DNA from: Arthrobacter globiformis
GTDB lineage: Bacteria; Actinomycetota; Actinomycetes; Actinomycetales; Micrococcaceae
DNA length: 64,000 nucleotides
Direction of reading: 5' to 3'
NCBI RefSeq assembly: GCF_003261175.1
Contig: NZ_QLNP01000064.1
Coordinates: 62,001-126,000 of the forward strand
Position 1 is the stretch's first letter; the number at the start of each line of letters is the position of its first letter. Of the stretch, positions 53,875 through 63,150 are shown in pieces. A program made the position numbers and the translations under genes. Under the pieces are notes generated by a model that searched no databases, was not told the origin of the DNA, and worked only from the letters and a program-made list of their open reading frames with translations.

Positions 53875-55188
53875 ATGAAGAATTCCACGGAACCTGCAGC
53901 GGGAACGGATAGTGCCCGGCCCGCCCGGGACCTGGCCATCGATTTCGCGCGCCTGGTCTGCCTCGCCCTGGTGGTGGTGGGGCACTGCATGATGACCAGC
54001 CCGGTGCTGCACCCCGACGGTACTGTCACCACGGAAAACACCCTGGCCGAGCAGGACTGGTTCGAGCCGGTCATCTGGGTCTTCATGGTGATGCCGCTGT
54101 TCTTCGTGGTCGGAGGCATCACCGGGGCACGGTCCTGGCTCCGCATGCAGGCGCGCGGCGGCAGCGGCTTTGAGTTTATCCAGTCCCGGCTGCTGCGACT
54201 GGTCCGTCCGGCGGCAGCGCTGCTGGCGGTCATGTTCGTCGGGCTCTGGGGCGCGCTGCTGGCCGGCGTGGATCCGCAGGTGGTGCAGCTGCTGGCCAGC
54301 GGGGCCGGCATGCCGCTGTGGTTCCTCGCGGCCTATCTGGCGGCCCAGCTGAACATTCCGCTTCTGGTGGGGCTGCACCGGCGTGCCCCGTGGCTGACGC
54401 TGCTGGGCCTGGTGGCCCTCGTGGTGACGGTTGACTGCTTCCGCGGGGCTTTCCCCACGCTCGCGAACATCAACATGGTGTTCGTGTGGTGCGCCGCGCA
54501 GCAACTCGGGTTCTTTATGGCGGACGGTTGGCTGGACCGGTGGAGCAGGTCGCAGCTGGCAGGGCTGATCGCGGCGAGCAACCTGCTGATGCTCGTTCTG
54601 GTGGTGCTCGGCCTGTACCGGGACAACATGCTGGTAAACCTGAATCCACCCAACCTTAGCCTGTTCCTGCTGGGTATCTCGCAGGCGGCGGTGCTGCAGC
54701 TGTCCCGGCCACTGCTGAACGCACTGGCCAACGTGCGCTGGATCCGTGCCGTGATGGTCGTCGTCGGCCGGCATGCGATGACGGTCTACCTTTGGCACCT
54801 GCCGCTGCTGGCCGCCATGACCGGACTGCTCCTGCTGACCAATTTCCCCCAACCCGCCTCGGGCAGCGCGGAATGGTGGTGGTCACGCCCGCTCGTTTTC
54901 ATCGGAGTGGTCCTCCTCCTGCTGCCGGCGGTCCTCCTGTTCGGGCGGCTTGAGGATCGGCCGACGCCGGCCATGCACTCGCGCGGCCGGGCGCCGGGCG
55001 CTGTGGTGACCGCCGTCGTCGTCGTTTTTGTCCCGGTGGCAGACGCCGCCGTCAACGGCCTGACGCTGGGACTTCTGGGCGGCGGGGCCGCCTGCTTCGT
55101 CCTGGCCGTGCTGTTGCTGGGGCGCGTTCCCGCGCGCGGAATTCGACCATTGCCAGCACAGCCATTAAGTGCCAATGTCGAACCATGA
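53875..55188 (+). CDS. Acyltransferase-3 (OafA/NodX) family membrane protein
   Basis: 437 aa, about ten or eleven transmembrane segments. The N-terminal ARDLAIDFARLVCLALVVVGHCMMTSP includes the family catalytic His in VVGHC; FFVVGGITGARSWLRMQ follows. Such proteins O-acylate sugars or lipids at the membrane; the acceptor is not evident. The stop overlaps the following GNAT gene (ATGA). Confidence 0.87.
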   Translation: MKNSTEPAAGTDSARPARDLAIDFARLVCLALVVVGHCMMTSPVLHPDGTVTTENTLAEQDWFEPVIWVFMVMPLFFVVGGITGARSWLRMQARGGSGFEFIQSRLLRLVRPAAALLAVMFVGLWGALLAGVDPQVVQLLASGAGMPLWFLAAYLAAQLNIPLLVGLHRRAPWLTLLGLVALVVTVDCFRGAFPTLANINMVFVWCAAQQLGFFMADGWLDRWSRSQLAGLIAASNLLMLVLVVLGLYRDNMLVNLNPPNLSLFLLGISQAAVLQLSRPLLNALANVRWIRAVMVVVGRHAMTVYLWHLPLLAAMTGLLLLTNFPQPASGSAEWWWSRPLVFIGVVLLLLPAVLLFGRLEDRPTPAMHSRGRAPGAVVTAVVVVFVPVADAAVNGLTLGLLGGGAACFVLAVLLLGRVPARGIRPLPAQPLSANVEP

Positions 55189-55538
55189 CCGAGAACACGA
55201 CAGCCGCCGAGGACCAATTCACCCCGGACGTCACCACCTTCCGGAATGACGCGCTCCACCGCTACGAATTGCACGTGGGCGGGCAGCTGGCGGTGGAGGT
55301 CAGGTTCGAAGACAAGCCTGGGCACGTGGACTTCATCCACACCCAGACATCCGAGCAGTTCCAGGGCCACGGTCTGGCCAAGGTGCTGATCCACTTCGCC
55401 CTCGACGATGTTGTGGCGGCGGGGAAGCGGATCATCCCGCACTGCCCGTTCACGGCCCGCTACCTCCGCAAACACGAGGTGTACACGCAGTGCATCGACT
55501 GGCCGGAGGCGGCCGCGCCCAAGCTTCTGGGCACCTGA
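55185..55538 (+). CDS. GNAT-family N-acetyltransferase (YidJ-like, short)
   Basis: 117 aa. Short GCN5-like domain: VRFEDKPGHVDFIHTQTSEQFQGHGLAKVLIHFALDDVVAAGKRIIPHCPFTARYLRKH. The acetyl-CoA loop is QGHGLA and the CPFTARYLRKH end is the YidJ/Gcn5-related hallmark. Translationally coupled to the acyltransferase above. Confidence 0.9.
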   Translation: MTENTTAAEDQFTPDVTTFRNDALHRYELHVGGQLAVEVRFEDKPGHVDFIHTQTSEQFQGHGLAKVLIHFALDDVVAAGKRIIPHCPFTARYLRKHEVYTQCIDWPEAAAPKLLGT

Positions 55539-55688
55539 AGCACCCCACGCCGCAGGGTCCCCACAAGCCGTGAACCGCGGTACTTGTGACCGCGGGGACA
55601 TTTCCGTACGATCGGGCGAGGGCTATGCAGTTGGCCTTCGGACTCTCTATTTTGGGGATCTCTTTGAACAACTGCGTGTGCCGGGGCG

Positions 55689-56030
55689 ATGACTGACGAC
55701 CCGATGAACGAAGAAGCTATGCCCGAAGACGTAGCCGCCGGTCCCGTGACGGACGAAGAGCTGCGCCGTCTTCTGGACGGATGCCTGAACGAGGCCGTGG
55801 ACCCGGCTGCAATCCTCGCGGCGATGCCGGATGCCGAGTTGGGCCGTCTTGCCGATGGGCTGTACCGGCACTTGGACACTCCCAGCCCTGCTTTCGGTGC
55901 GCGGTTCTGGTATGTCCAGGTCAGCGAGGAGCTCCGTCTGCGACACCTTGGCTCGTACCAGTCGGCCGCCATTGTTCCGGGCGCCATCGCTGCGGCGGGC
56001 CCGGTGGCGAGCGAGGTCCCGGCCGGGTAG
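55689..56030 (+). CDS. Hypothetical protein
   Basis: 113 aa, acidic, mostly helical. Not recognised. Features: MTDDPMNEEAMPEDVAAG start and VTDEELRRLLDGCLNEAVDPAAILAAMPDAELGRLADGLYRHL. Three ATGs occur near the start; 55689 was taken as the first, with no strong RBS. Coding bias fits the other genes. Confidence 0.55.
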   Translation: MTDDPMNEEAMPEDVAAGPVTDEELRRLLDGCLNEAVDPAAILAAMPDAELGRLADGLYRHLDTPSPAFGARFWYVQVSEELRLRHLGSYQSAAIVPGAIAAAGPVASEVPAG

Positions 56031-56068
56031 GTACGGGCGCTTAAGTGTCAGTTCGCGCTAGGTGGGGA

Positions 56069-56551
56069 TTAGGGCGGCGGGGACTGCTTTGCCCCGTTCC
56101 GTTGCCAATTCTTCCGTTGCCATTGCGCCGCGTGCCAGAAAAGCAGGCCAAGGGCTCCGACGAGCCCGGCGAAAAGGATCTGCGGCGCGAACGTGATCCA
56201 CATGTAGCTGACGGGCATGACCTGCGGCTCGGTGCCTGAATTCAGTGATTCCTGCGCGAGCGTGAAGACTCCGAAGGGCGACACCAGCAGGATCGCCACG
56301 AGAACCCACAACGCCGCGATGAATGGGTTCACGGTGAGGCGGCTCCGCTGCCCGAAGTCCGCCGCCTCGTAGGGTCCAGCGCCCGGTTGTACCGGCCCGA
56401 AGCCCGGCTTCGCAAATTCTTGCCTGCCCTCGCCCGCCATTGAAGGGCCCAGGCGGCCGTCCCCGGCAGGCCTCATGCGCCCGTATCCGGTGGGATTTCC
56501 CTGCGGATCGACTTCCCGAAAATTGATCGGATCATGCTCACTGCCGGACAT
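56069..56551 (-). CDS. Hypothetical membrane protein with disordered N-terminus
   Basis: 160 aa. About 70 residues of Gly/Pro-rich disordered sequence, then two transmembrane helices (FIAALWVLVAILLVSPFGVFTL and WITFAPQILFAGLVGALGLLFWHAA) and a basic tail. Typical of small actinobacterial membrane proteins of unknown role. Confidence 0.7.
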   Translation of the reverse strand: MSGSEHDPINFREVDPQGNPTGYGRMRPAGDGRLGPSMAGEGRQEFAKPGFGPVQPGAGPYEAADFGQRSRLTVNPFIAALWVLVAILLVSPFGVFTLAQESLNSGTEPQVMPVSYMWITFAPQILFAGLVGALGLLFWHAAQWQRKNWQRNGAKQSPPP

Positions 56552-56751
56552 GTCCCCCTGCTTCCTGCTGCAGTCGACGCCTAGTGCCAGAAACTCTACT
56601 CCGCCCGCCCCGCCCTGTCCCCGCAGTGGCGCCCGCCCTGTCCCGGGTTGGGCATTATGTGCCGTTCGGCCGCGCCGGGAAAGTCAATGACCCCGGATAA
56701 CAAAGAAAATTACCCGGATCTGCGCGGCTCTTGGAATTACATCATGGAAGT

Positions 56752-56788
56752 TTGACTAAAAGGTTTACCTAAGTAAGGCTGTGCTTGC
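56752..56788 (+). promoter_or_regulatory. Putative promoter with DtxR/IdeR-type iron box for desABCD
   Basis: TTGACT (56752-56757) and a possible TAAGGC -10 are spaced by 16 bp. Overlapping them, CTAAGTAAGGCTGTGCTTG read on the other strand matches about 13 of 19 positions of the TTAGGTTAGGCTAACCTAA iron-box consensus, with the better match in one half. Fe2+-dependent repression is expected for a siderophore operon. Confidence 0.5.
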
Positions 56789-56840
56789 TTGGTGCTGTTG
56801 CTGGTGCCGGCTGCATATCCCACCGAAAAAAGGATGAACT

Positions 56841-58508
56841 ATGACGCTGCTGCCCGACGTGGACGAGCCACGCACGGACTTCGAGGCCGAAACCGGAGTT
56901 GAGGCCCAAAACCCGTACGCCCAACACGCCGGCCCGGCTGCTTCCAGCCTGGACTTCGGGGCCGGCATCGAACTCGCCCTCGCCGCCAGCAACCAGCTGT
57001 TCAATGCCCGGAATGCCCCGCGCTACGTGGCCCAGGTGCTGCAGGGTGTCAACGCTGTGGCCACCAAACTCGAACGGACCTCGCAGCCGTTCACCGGCGT
57101 CGGCCCGGCCGAGATGAAGCGCCGCGTGGCGGCCGTGGACCTGGAGCGGCCGCTGCCGGATACCGCGGCAGCCCTCGAGGAGCTGCAGGACACCTACCTG
57201 CGGGACGCCGTGTACTTCCATGATGCGAAGTACGCCGCACACCTGAACTGCCCGGTCGTCATTCCCGCCCTGGTGGGCGAGGCCGTGCTCTCGGCCGTGA
57301 ACTCGTCCATGGACACCTGGGACCAGAGCGCAGGCGCCACCATGATCGAGCGCCGCCTCATCGACTGGACGGCAGAGCGGCTCGGACTGGGACACGCGGC
57401 CGACGGCGTGTTCACGTCAGGCGGCAGCCAGTCCAACCTGCAGGCACTGCTTATTGCCCGCAACCACGCGGTGGCCAGGCTGCGGCAGGAGCGGGCGAAC
57501 GAGGGGCTGCGCCTGCCGCTGCTGCTGGAGAAGCTGCGGATCTTCACCTCGGCGGACAGCCATTTCAGCATCCAAAAGTCGGCCTCCATGCTCGGGCTGG
57601 GGTTCGACGCCGTCGTGTCCGTCGCCTGCGCGGCGGACCACCGGATGGATCCGGCCGCTTTGGCCAGTGCGTTGGCTACGGCCCACGACGGCGGCCTGAT
57701 TCCCATGGCGGTTGTGGGTACCGCGGGGACCACTGACTTCGGCGCCGTGGATCCGCTGACCGACCTCGCCGCCCTGGCCGGAGCCTACGGTGCCTGGTTC
57801 CACGTTGACGCCGCGTACGGCGGCGGGCTCATGGTCTCCAACCGCCACCGACATCTCCTGGACGGCATCCGGCTGGCGGACTCCGTCACGGTGGACTTCC
57901 ACAAGACCTTCTTCCAGCCGGTCAGCTCCAGCGCGCTGCTGGTCCGCGAGGGTGCAATGCTGCGCCACGTCACCTACTACGCCGACTACCTGAACCCGGA
58001 AACCGCTGCCCGCGCCGAGATCCCCAACCAGGTGGACAAGAGCATCCAGACCACGCGCCGGTTCGACGCCCTCAAGTTGTGGCTCACGCTCCGGATCATG
58101 GGCGCCGCTGCCGTTGGCGCGCTGCTCGACGAGGCGATCGACCTGGCGGCCCGGGTGGGCTCGGTACTCGCTGCCGACAATGACTTCGAGCTGGCGGCCG
58201 AACCCCAGCTGAGCACGCTGGTTTTCCGGTACCGTCCTGTCCTGGCAGACGGAACAAGGCTGTCTGAGGACGCGGCCGACGAGCTGAATCCGGCCATCCG
58301 CGCGGCCGTGTTCGCGTCCGGCCAGGCTGTCGTGGCGGGCACTAAGGTTGCCGGACGGCACTACCTGAAGTTCACGCTGCTCAACGCCGAGGCAACTCTC
58401 GAGGACATCGGCGAGATCATCGGCCTGCTTCGAGGCTCCGGCGAAAGCCTGCTCGGAGCCGGTCTCCGGGGTGCCGGCTCCGCCGCGCGGACGGCGGCCC
58501 AGGCATGA
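56841..58508 (+). CDS. desA: PLP-dependent lysine/diamine-precursor decarboxylase DesA
   Basis: 555 aa. Group II decarboxylase fold: [10 protein letters not shown] with the PLP-stabilising Asp, and [21 protein letters not shown] with the PLP lysine. In desferrioxamine synthesis DesA turns lysine into cadaverine; ornithine to putrescine is possible. First of four genes that each overlap the next by four bases. The first ~50 residues are an acidic extension before the conserved domain. Confidence 0.9.
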   Translation: MTLLPDVDEPRTDFEAETGVEAQNPYAQHAGPAASSLDFGAGIELALAASNQLFNARNAPRYVAQVLQGVNAVATKLERTSQPFTGVGPAEMKRRVAAVDLERPLPDTAAALEELQDTYLRDAVYFHDAKYAAHLNCPVVIPALVGEAVLSAVNSSMDTWDQSAGATMIERRLIDWTAERLGLGHAADGVFTSGGSQSNLQALLIARNHAVARLRQERANEGLRLPLLLEKLRIFTSADSHFSIQKSASMLGLGFDAVVSVACAADHRMDPAALASALATAHDGGLIPMAVVGTAGTTDFGAVDPLTDLAALAGAYGAWFHVDAAYGGGLMVSNRHRHLLDGIRLADSVTVDFHKTFFQPVSSSALLVREGAMLRHVTYYADYLNPETAARAEIPNQVDKSIQTTRRFDALKLWLTLRIMGAAAVGALLDEAIDLAARVGSVLAADNDFELAAEPQLSTLVFRYRPVLADGTRLSEDAADELNPAIRAAVFASGQAVVAGTKVAGRHYLKFTLLNAEATLEDIGEIIGLLRGSGESLLGAGLRGAGSAARTAAQA

Positions 58509-59866
58509 GCACGGCATCATCCAGCACCCCTGCATGGAGCACCCCAGGCAAGGGCCGCGTTTACGACTTCGCCGGGATCGGCGCCGGGCCCTTCAACCTG
58601 GGGCTCGCCGCGCTAAGCGAACCGGTTGAAGGCCTGGACGGCGTATTCCTCGAGCGCCGCGAATCCTTCGACTGGCATCCCGGCATGATGCTGGAGCCTG
58701 CCCACCTGCAGGTGCCGTTCATGGCGGACCTCGTGACGCTGGCGGATCCCACCTCACCGTACTCGTTCCTGAACTTCCTCAAGCAGACCGGGCGGCTCTA
58801 CCGCTTCTACATCCGCGAAAACTTCTACCCGTTGCGGGCCGAGTACAACCAGTACTGCCAGTGGGTTGCGGGCCAACTACGTTCGGTCCGGTTCGGCGCG
58901 GACGTCACCGAGGTGACTTACGACGACGGCGTGTACACGCTTGCGGTGGACGGCCCGGCCGGGCCGGAGGTGCTTCGTACGCGCCGGCTGGTGCTCGGCA
59001 CCGGAACATCGCCCTACATCCCGGAATCATGCCGCGGGATCCTGGAGTTCGGGGGAACGGTCCTCCACAACGCGGACTACCTGGCGCGGAAGAGCGAACT
59101 CCAGCAGCGGCGCAGCATCACCATCGTCGGCAGCGGGCAGAGTGCGGCAGAGATCTACTACGAACTGCTTCAGGACATCGACGTGCATGGGTATCAGCTC
59201 AACTGGGTCACGCGCTCAGGCAGGTTCTTCCCGCTGGAGTACACCAAGCTCACCCTGGAGATGACCTCGCCGGAGTACGTCGACTATTTCCACGGGCTCC
59301 CGCAGGACCGGCGCGACGCCCTCATCCGGAGCCAGAAGAACCTCTACAAGGGCATCAACTCCGAGCTCATCGATTCGATCTACGACCTCCTGTACACCAA
59401 GAGCCTCTCCGGCATGGTGGACACCCGGCTGCTCACGCATTCGACCGTGACTGGTGCCGCCTGGAACGCCTCCACCGCGTCCCACACGCTGGAGCTGTCC
59501 CACGGGGAGCAGGGCTCGGACTACTCGCTGGAGACGGAGGCGGTGGTTCTGGCCACCGGATACGCGTACCATGAGCCGTCGTTCCTGGCCGGCGTGCAGG
59601 AGCGCATTGCCCGTGACGGCGCTGGAAGGTTCGCCGTGCAGCGCAACTACAGCACCGGCGTCGAACCCGGCGAAATCTTCGTGCAGAACGCGGAACTCCA
59701 CACCCACGGTTTCGTCACGCCGGACCTCGGCATGGCCGCCTACCGGAACTCGTGCATCCTCCGGGAAATCCTGGGTAGTGAGGTCTATCCGGTGGAGCGC
59801 AGCATCGCTTTCCAGGAGTTCGGCGCGCCCTCTGCAGTATCTACGAGCATAGAGGTGACCGCATGA
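58505..59866 (+). CDS. desB: Amine N-hydroxylase DesB (lysine N6-monooxygenase family)
   Basis: 453 aa. FAD motif [15 protein letters not shown] near residues 23-37, NADPH motif [16 protein letters not shown] near 200, and the C-terminal [11 protein letters not shown]. Family enzymes N-hydroxylate a terminal amine (cadaverine here by context). It overlaps desA and desC by ATGA. Confidence 0.94.
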   Translation: MSTASSSTPAWSTPGKGRVYDFAGIGAGPFNLGLAALSEPVEGLDGVFLERRESFDWHPGMMLEPAHLQVPFMADLVTLADPTSPYSFLNFLKQTGRLYRFYIRENFYPLRAEYNQYCQWVAGQLRSVRFGADVTEVTYDDGVYTLAVDGPAGPEVLRTRRLVLGTGTSPYIPESCRGILEFGGTVLHNADYLARKSELQQRRSITIVGSGQSAAEIYYELLQDIDVHGYQLNWVTRSGRFFPLEYTKLTLEMTSPEYVDYFHGLPQDRRDALIRSQKNLYKGINSELIDSIYDLLYTKSLSGMVDTRLLTHSTVTGAAWNASTASHTLELSHGEQGSDYSLETEAVVLATGYAYHEPSFLAGVQERIARDGAGRFAVQRNYSTGVEPGEIFVQNAELHTHGFVTPDLGMAAYRNSCILREILGSEVYPVERSIAFQEFGAPSAVSTSIEVTA

Positions 59867-60426
59867 GTTTCACGTTCCGGTGCGTCGACGCCGTCGCCGA
59901 CGCGCCACTCATCCACAGCTGGGTCACCCGCCCGTACGCCTCCTTCTGGGGGATGCTGAGCGCGACGCTTGAGGACGTCGTGGAGGAGTATTCCAAAGTC
60001 CAGTCCAGCGGCCATCACCACGCGCTGCTGGGGATCGACGACGGCGTCCCCGCCTTCCTGATGGAGGAGTACCTGCCGGAGTCGTCGCCGCTCTCGGCCG
60101 TCTACGCCGTCCAGCCCGGCGACATCGGCATGCACCTGCTGGTCGCACCGCCGCAGGGAACGCCCCGACCTGGGTTCACGGCCGGCGTCATGGAGTCCGT
60201 CCTGGACCGGCTCTTCCAAAAGCCCGGCGTGGAGCGCGTGGTGGTGGAGCCCGACGCCCGAAACACCAAGATCCACGTCCTCAACACGCGGCTGGGCTTC
60301 GAGCCCGCCGGCGAGGTGACCCTTCCGGACAAGCAGGCCCTCCTGAGTTTCTGCACGCGCGAGTCGTTCCACTCGGCCCGCACCGCCCGTTCCTCTACCC
60401 CGAATAACCAGGGAGCATCACTGTGA
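59863..60426 (+). CDS. desC: Acyl-CoA N-hydroxydiamine acyltransferase DesC (GNAT/IucB type)
   Basis: 187 aa. Siderophore-acetyltransferase pattern: [43 protein letters not shown] and [27 protein letters not shown]. Acylates the N-hydroxy amine, with succinyl- or acetyl-CoA, to form the hydroxamate. Middle gene of the coupled set. Confidence 0.92.
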   Translation: MSFTFRCVDAVADAPLIHSWVTRPYASFWGMLSATLEDVVEEYSKVQSSGHHHALLGIDDGVPAFLMEEYLPESSPLSAVYAVQPGDIGMHLLVAPPQGTPRPGFTAGVMESVLDRLFQKPGVERVVVEPDARNTKIHVLNTRLGFEPAGEVTLPDKQALLSFCTRESFHSARTARSSTPNNQGASL

Positions 60427-62270
60427 CCACCCTTGAACTTGAAACTGCCCTGACCGCAGGCAACGCGGCACCCCACCTCACTCCCGAACGCTGGGCTGCT
60501 GCCAACAGGCACCTGGTCCGCAAGGCGCTCGCCGAGTTCTCGCACGAGCGGATCCTGGTTCCGGAAGCGGTGGGTCACCATGACAGGAACAGCGACGGCG
60601 GGTACCGGGTCCGCAGCGATGACGGCACCGTTGAATACCGCTTCTCCGCCCGGATCCTGCAGCTGGACCACTGGTCCGTCGACGCGGCTTCCATTACCTG
60701 CAGCCGCGACGGCCAGGACGCCCCGCTGGACGCGCTGTGCTTCATCACCGAACTTTCCGGCACCCTCGGCATCCGCCAGGAGATGCTCCCCGTCTACCTT
60801 GAGGAGATCAGCAGCACGCTCTCCAGCCATGCGTTCAAGCAATGGGTGGGCCAGCCGTCGTCGGCCGAACTGGCGGCCGGCGTGACCCGCGGAGCGGACG
60901 CAGCCACGGACTTCCAGGCGATTGAACGCAGCATGATCGAGGGGCATCCGTGCTTTGTGGCCAACAACGGCCGGCTGGGCTTCGGAATCGGTGACTACCG
61001 CGCCTTCGCCCCCGAGACCGGAGCCCCGGTGCAGCTGGTGTGGATCGCGGTGCACCGCAGCAAGGCTGTCTTCACCTCCAGCGCAGGCCTGGACTATGCC
61101 GCCCATCTCGAAGCCGAACTGGGGACTGGCGCACTGGCGTTCTTCGACGCCGAGCTCGGTGCCCATGGCCTCGACCCGGCGGAGTACTTCCTGATGCCGG
61201 TGCATCCATGGCAGTGGGAGAACAAGCTGACGGTCACGTTCGCGGCCGAGATCGCGCAACGGCACATCGTCCACCTCGGGATCGGGGCCGACAGCTACCA
61301 GGCGCAGCAGTCCATCCGCACGTTTTTCAACACCACGGCGCCGGACAAGACATACGTGAAGACAGCCATGTCGGTCTTGAACATGGGGTTCATGCGCGGG
61401 CTGTCGCCGCAGTACATGAAGGCAACGCCGGCGATCAATGACTGGCTCCAGGATCTGATCGCCGGTGACGAGGCGCTCCAGGGCAGGGGGCTCGCCATGA
61501 TCCGCGAAGTGGCGGCCATTGGCTATCACAACGGCTATTACGAGGCAGCCGCCGTGAAGGGCTCACCGTACCGCAAGATGCTGTCCGCGCTGTGGCGGGA
61601 GAACCCGCTGCCGCTGCTCAGGGACGGGCAGCAGTTGGCCACCATGGCCTCGCTCCTGCACGTCGACGCCGCGGGCAAGCCCATGGTGTCGGCGCTGATT
61701 GAGCAATCGGGGCTGGAGCCTGGCGCGTGGCTGCGGCAGTACTTCGAGACGTACCTCGTGCCGCTGGTGCACTGCCTGTGCCGCTACGAGCTCGCGTTCA
61801 TGCCGCACGGCGAGAACGTGATCCTGGTCCTCGAGAACGGCGTGCCCGTCCGCGCCGTCATGAAGGACATCGCCGAGGAGATTGTGGTGATGGGGGACAG
61901 GCTTGACCTGCCCGAAGCGGTGGCCAGGATCAAGGCGGACATACCCGACGGCGACAAGGTCCTGTCCATCTTCACGGATGTGTTCGACTGCATCTTCCGT
62001 TTCCTTGCCGCCCTTTTGGAGGAAGACGGCGTGCTCAGCGGCGAGGAGTTCTGGCGCACGGCGGCGGCAGCGGTTCGTGACTATCAGAGTGAGCACCCGG
62101 AACTGGCGGACCAGTTTGCCCGCCACGACCTGTTCGCCGCCGACTTCGAGCTGTCCTGCCTGAACCGGCTGCAGCTGCGCAACAACCAGCAGATGCTCGA
62201 TCTGGCAGACCCGTCCGGCGGGCTGCAGAAGGCGGGCAGGCTCGCGAATCCCCTGGCCAACTTCGCCTGA
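60423..62270 (+). CDS. desD: NRPS-independent siderophore synthetase DesD (IucA/IucC family)
   Basis: 615 aa from a GTG that overlaps the desC TGA. IucA/IucC motifs: HPCFVANNGRLGFG near the nucleotide site, MPVHPWQWENKL, SIRTFFNTTAPDKTYVKTAMSVLNMGFMRGLSP, and HGENVILVLENGVPVRAVMKD, then the FhuF-like end. Joins and cyclises N-hydroxy-succinyl-cadaverine units. There is only one synthetase, which favours a desferrioxamine-type product over a citrate siderophore needing two. Confidence 0.94.
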   Translation: MTTLELETALTAGNAAPHLTPERWAAANRHLVRKALAEFSHERILVPEAVGHHDRNSDGGYRVRSDDGTVEYRFSARILQLDHWSVDAASITCSRDGQDAPLDALCFITELSGTLGIRQEMLPVYLEEISSTLSSHAFKQWVGQPSSAELAAGVTRGADAATDFQAIERSMIEGHPCFVANNGRLGFGIGDYRAFAPETGAPVQLVWIAVHRSKAVFTSSAGLDYAAHLEAELGTGALAFFDAELGAHGLDPAEYFLMPVHPWQWENKLTVTFAAEIAQRHIVHLGIGADSYQAQQSIRTFFNTTAPDKTYVKTAMSVLNMGFMRGLSPQYMKATPAINDWLQDLIAGDEALQGRGLAMIREVAAIGYHNGYYEAAAVKGSPYRKMLSALWRENPLPLLRDGQQLATMASLLHVDAAGKPMVSALIEQSGLEPGAWLRQYFETYLVPLVHCLCRYELAFMPHGENVILVLENGVPVRAVMKDIAEEIVVMGDRLDLPEAVARIKADIPDGDKVLSIFTDVFDCIFRFLAALLEEDGVLSGEEFWRTAAAAVRDYQSEHPELADQFARHDLFAADFELSCLNRLQLRNNQQMLDLADPSGGLQKAGRLANPLANFA

Positions 62271-62346
62271 GCTGCGCCACCGGGAGGGGCTGATCCCTGC
62301 GGCACCGCGGGGCTGTTTCTGCGTGCCGCGGGCTTAGGCTGTTGCC

Positions 62347-63150
62347 ATGACGCCCAACACCGCCAGACCCACAGCCCTCGTCACCGGCGCCACCGCAGGA
62401 CTGGGCGCAGAATTCGCCCGCCAGCTCGCCGAACAGGGGAACAACCTCGTGCTCGTGGCCCGCGACACGGCACGGCTGCAGGCCACAGCAGACGAGCTGC
62501 AGCGGCGGTACGGAACCACGGCTGAGGTGCTGACCGCGGACCTGACCGACGACGGCGGCGTGGCCGCCGTCGTCGGACGCCTTTCCGACCCCTCACGGCC
62601 GGTGGACATGCTGGTGAACAACGCCGGGATCGGGCTGCTGCACAACTTCGACGAGAACCCGATCGAGGATGAGAAGAAGCATCTGAGGCTGCACGTGCAG
62701 ACTGCCATGGAGCTCAGCCACGCCGCCCTCCAGGGCATGCTGGCCCGCGGTTCCGGCCGGATCATCAACGTTGCCAGCGTGGCGGCTTTCCTGCCCCGCG
62801 GTTCCTACTCGGCGGCGAAGGCGTGGCTGCTCAGCTTCAGCCGCTGGGCGAACCTCGCCTACTCCCCCCGCGGCGTGAAGGTGACCGCCGTCTGCCCCGG
62901 CTTTGTCCACACCGAGTTCCATGACCGGATGGGGATGGACAAGTCCGTGGCCCCGGGCTGGACGTGGCTGCGGCCGGGCCGAGTGGTCCGCGAAGCACTG
63001 GCGGACAATGAGCGCGGGAAGGCTGTTTCCATCCCGACCAAGCGCTACAAGGTGCTGGCCGCCGCCGCCCGCGTGGTGCCGGACAGGTTTACGGCAGGGC
63101 CGCCGCGCCGGCCGCAGGAGCCGGGCGTCGGTTCCGGCGCGAGCGGATAA
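62347..63150 (+). CDS. Short-chain dehydrogenase/reductase
   Basis: 267 aa. TGATAGLGAEFARQLA cofactor motif (15-30), NNAG at about 93, Ser of the INVASVAAF strand, and YSAAKAW with catalytic Tyr/Lys. Classical SDR of the broad acyl- or steroid-reductase type; substrate unknown. The 3' end overlaps the convergent FUSC-like gene by 62 nt. Confidence 0.92.
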   Translation: MTPNTARPTALVTGATAGLGAEFARQLAEQGNNLVLVARDTARLQATADELQRRYGTTAEVLTADLTDDGGVAAVVGRLSDPSRPVDMLVNNAGIGLLHNFDENPIEDEKKHLRLHVQTAMELSHAALQGMLARGSGRIINVASVAAFLPRGSYSAAKAWLLSFSRWANLAYSPRGVKVTAVCPGFVHTEFHDRMGMDKSVAPGWTWLRPGRVVREALADNERGKAVSIPTKRYKVLAAAARVVPDRFTAGPPRRPQEPGVGSGASG

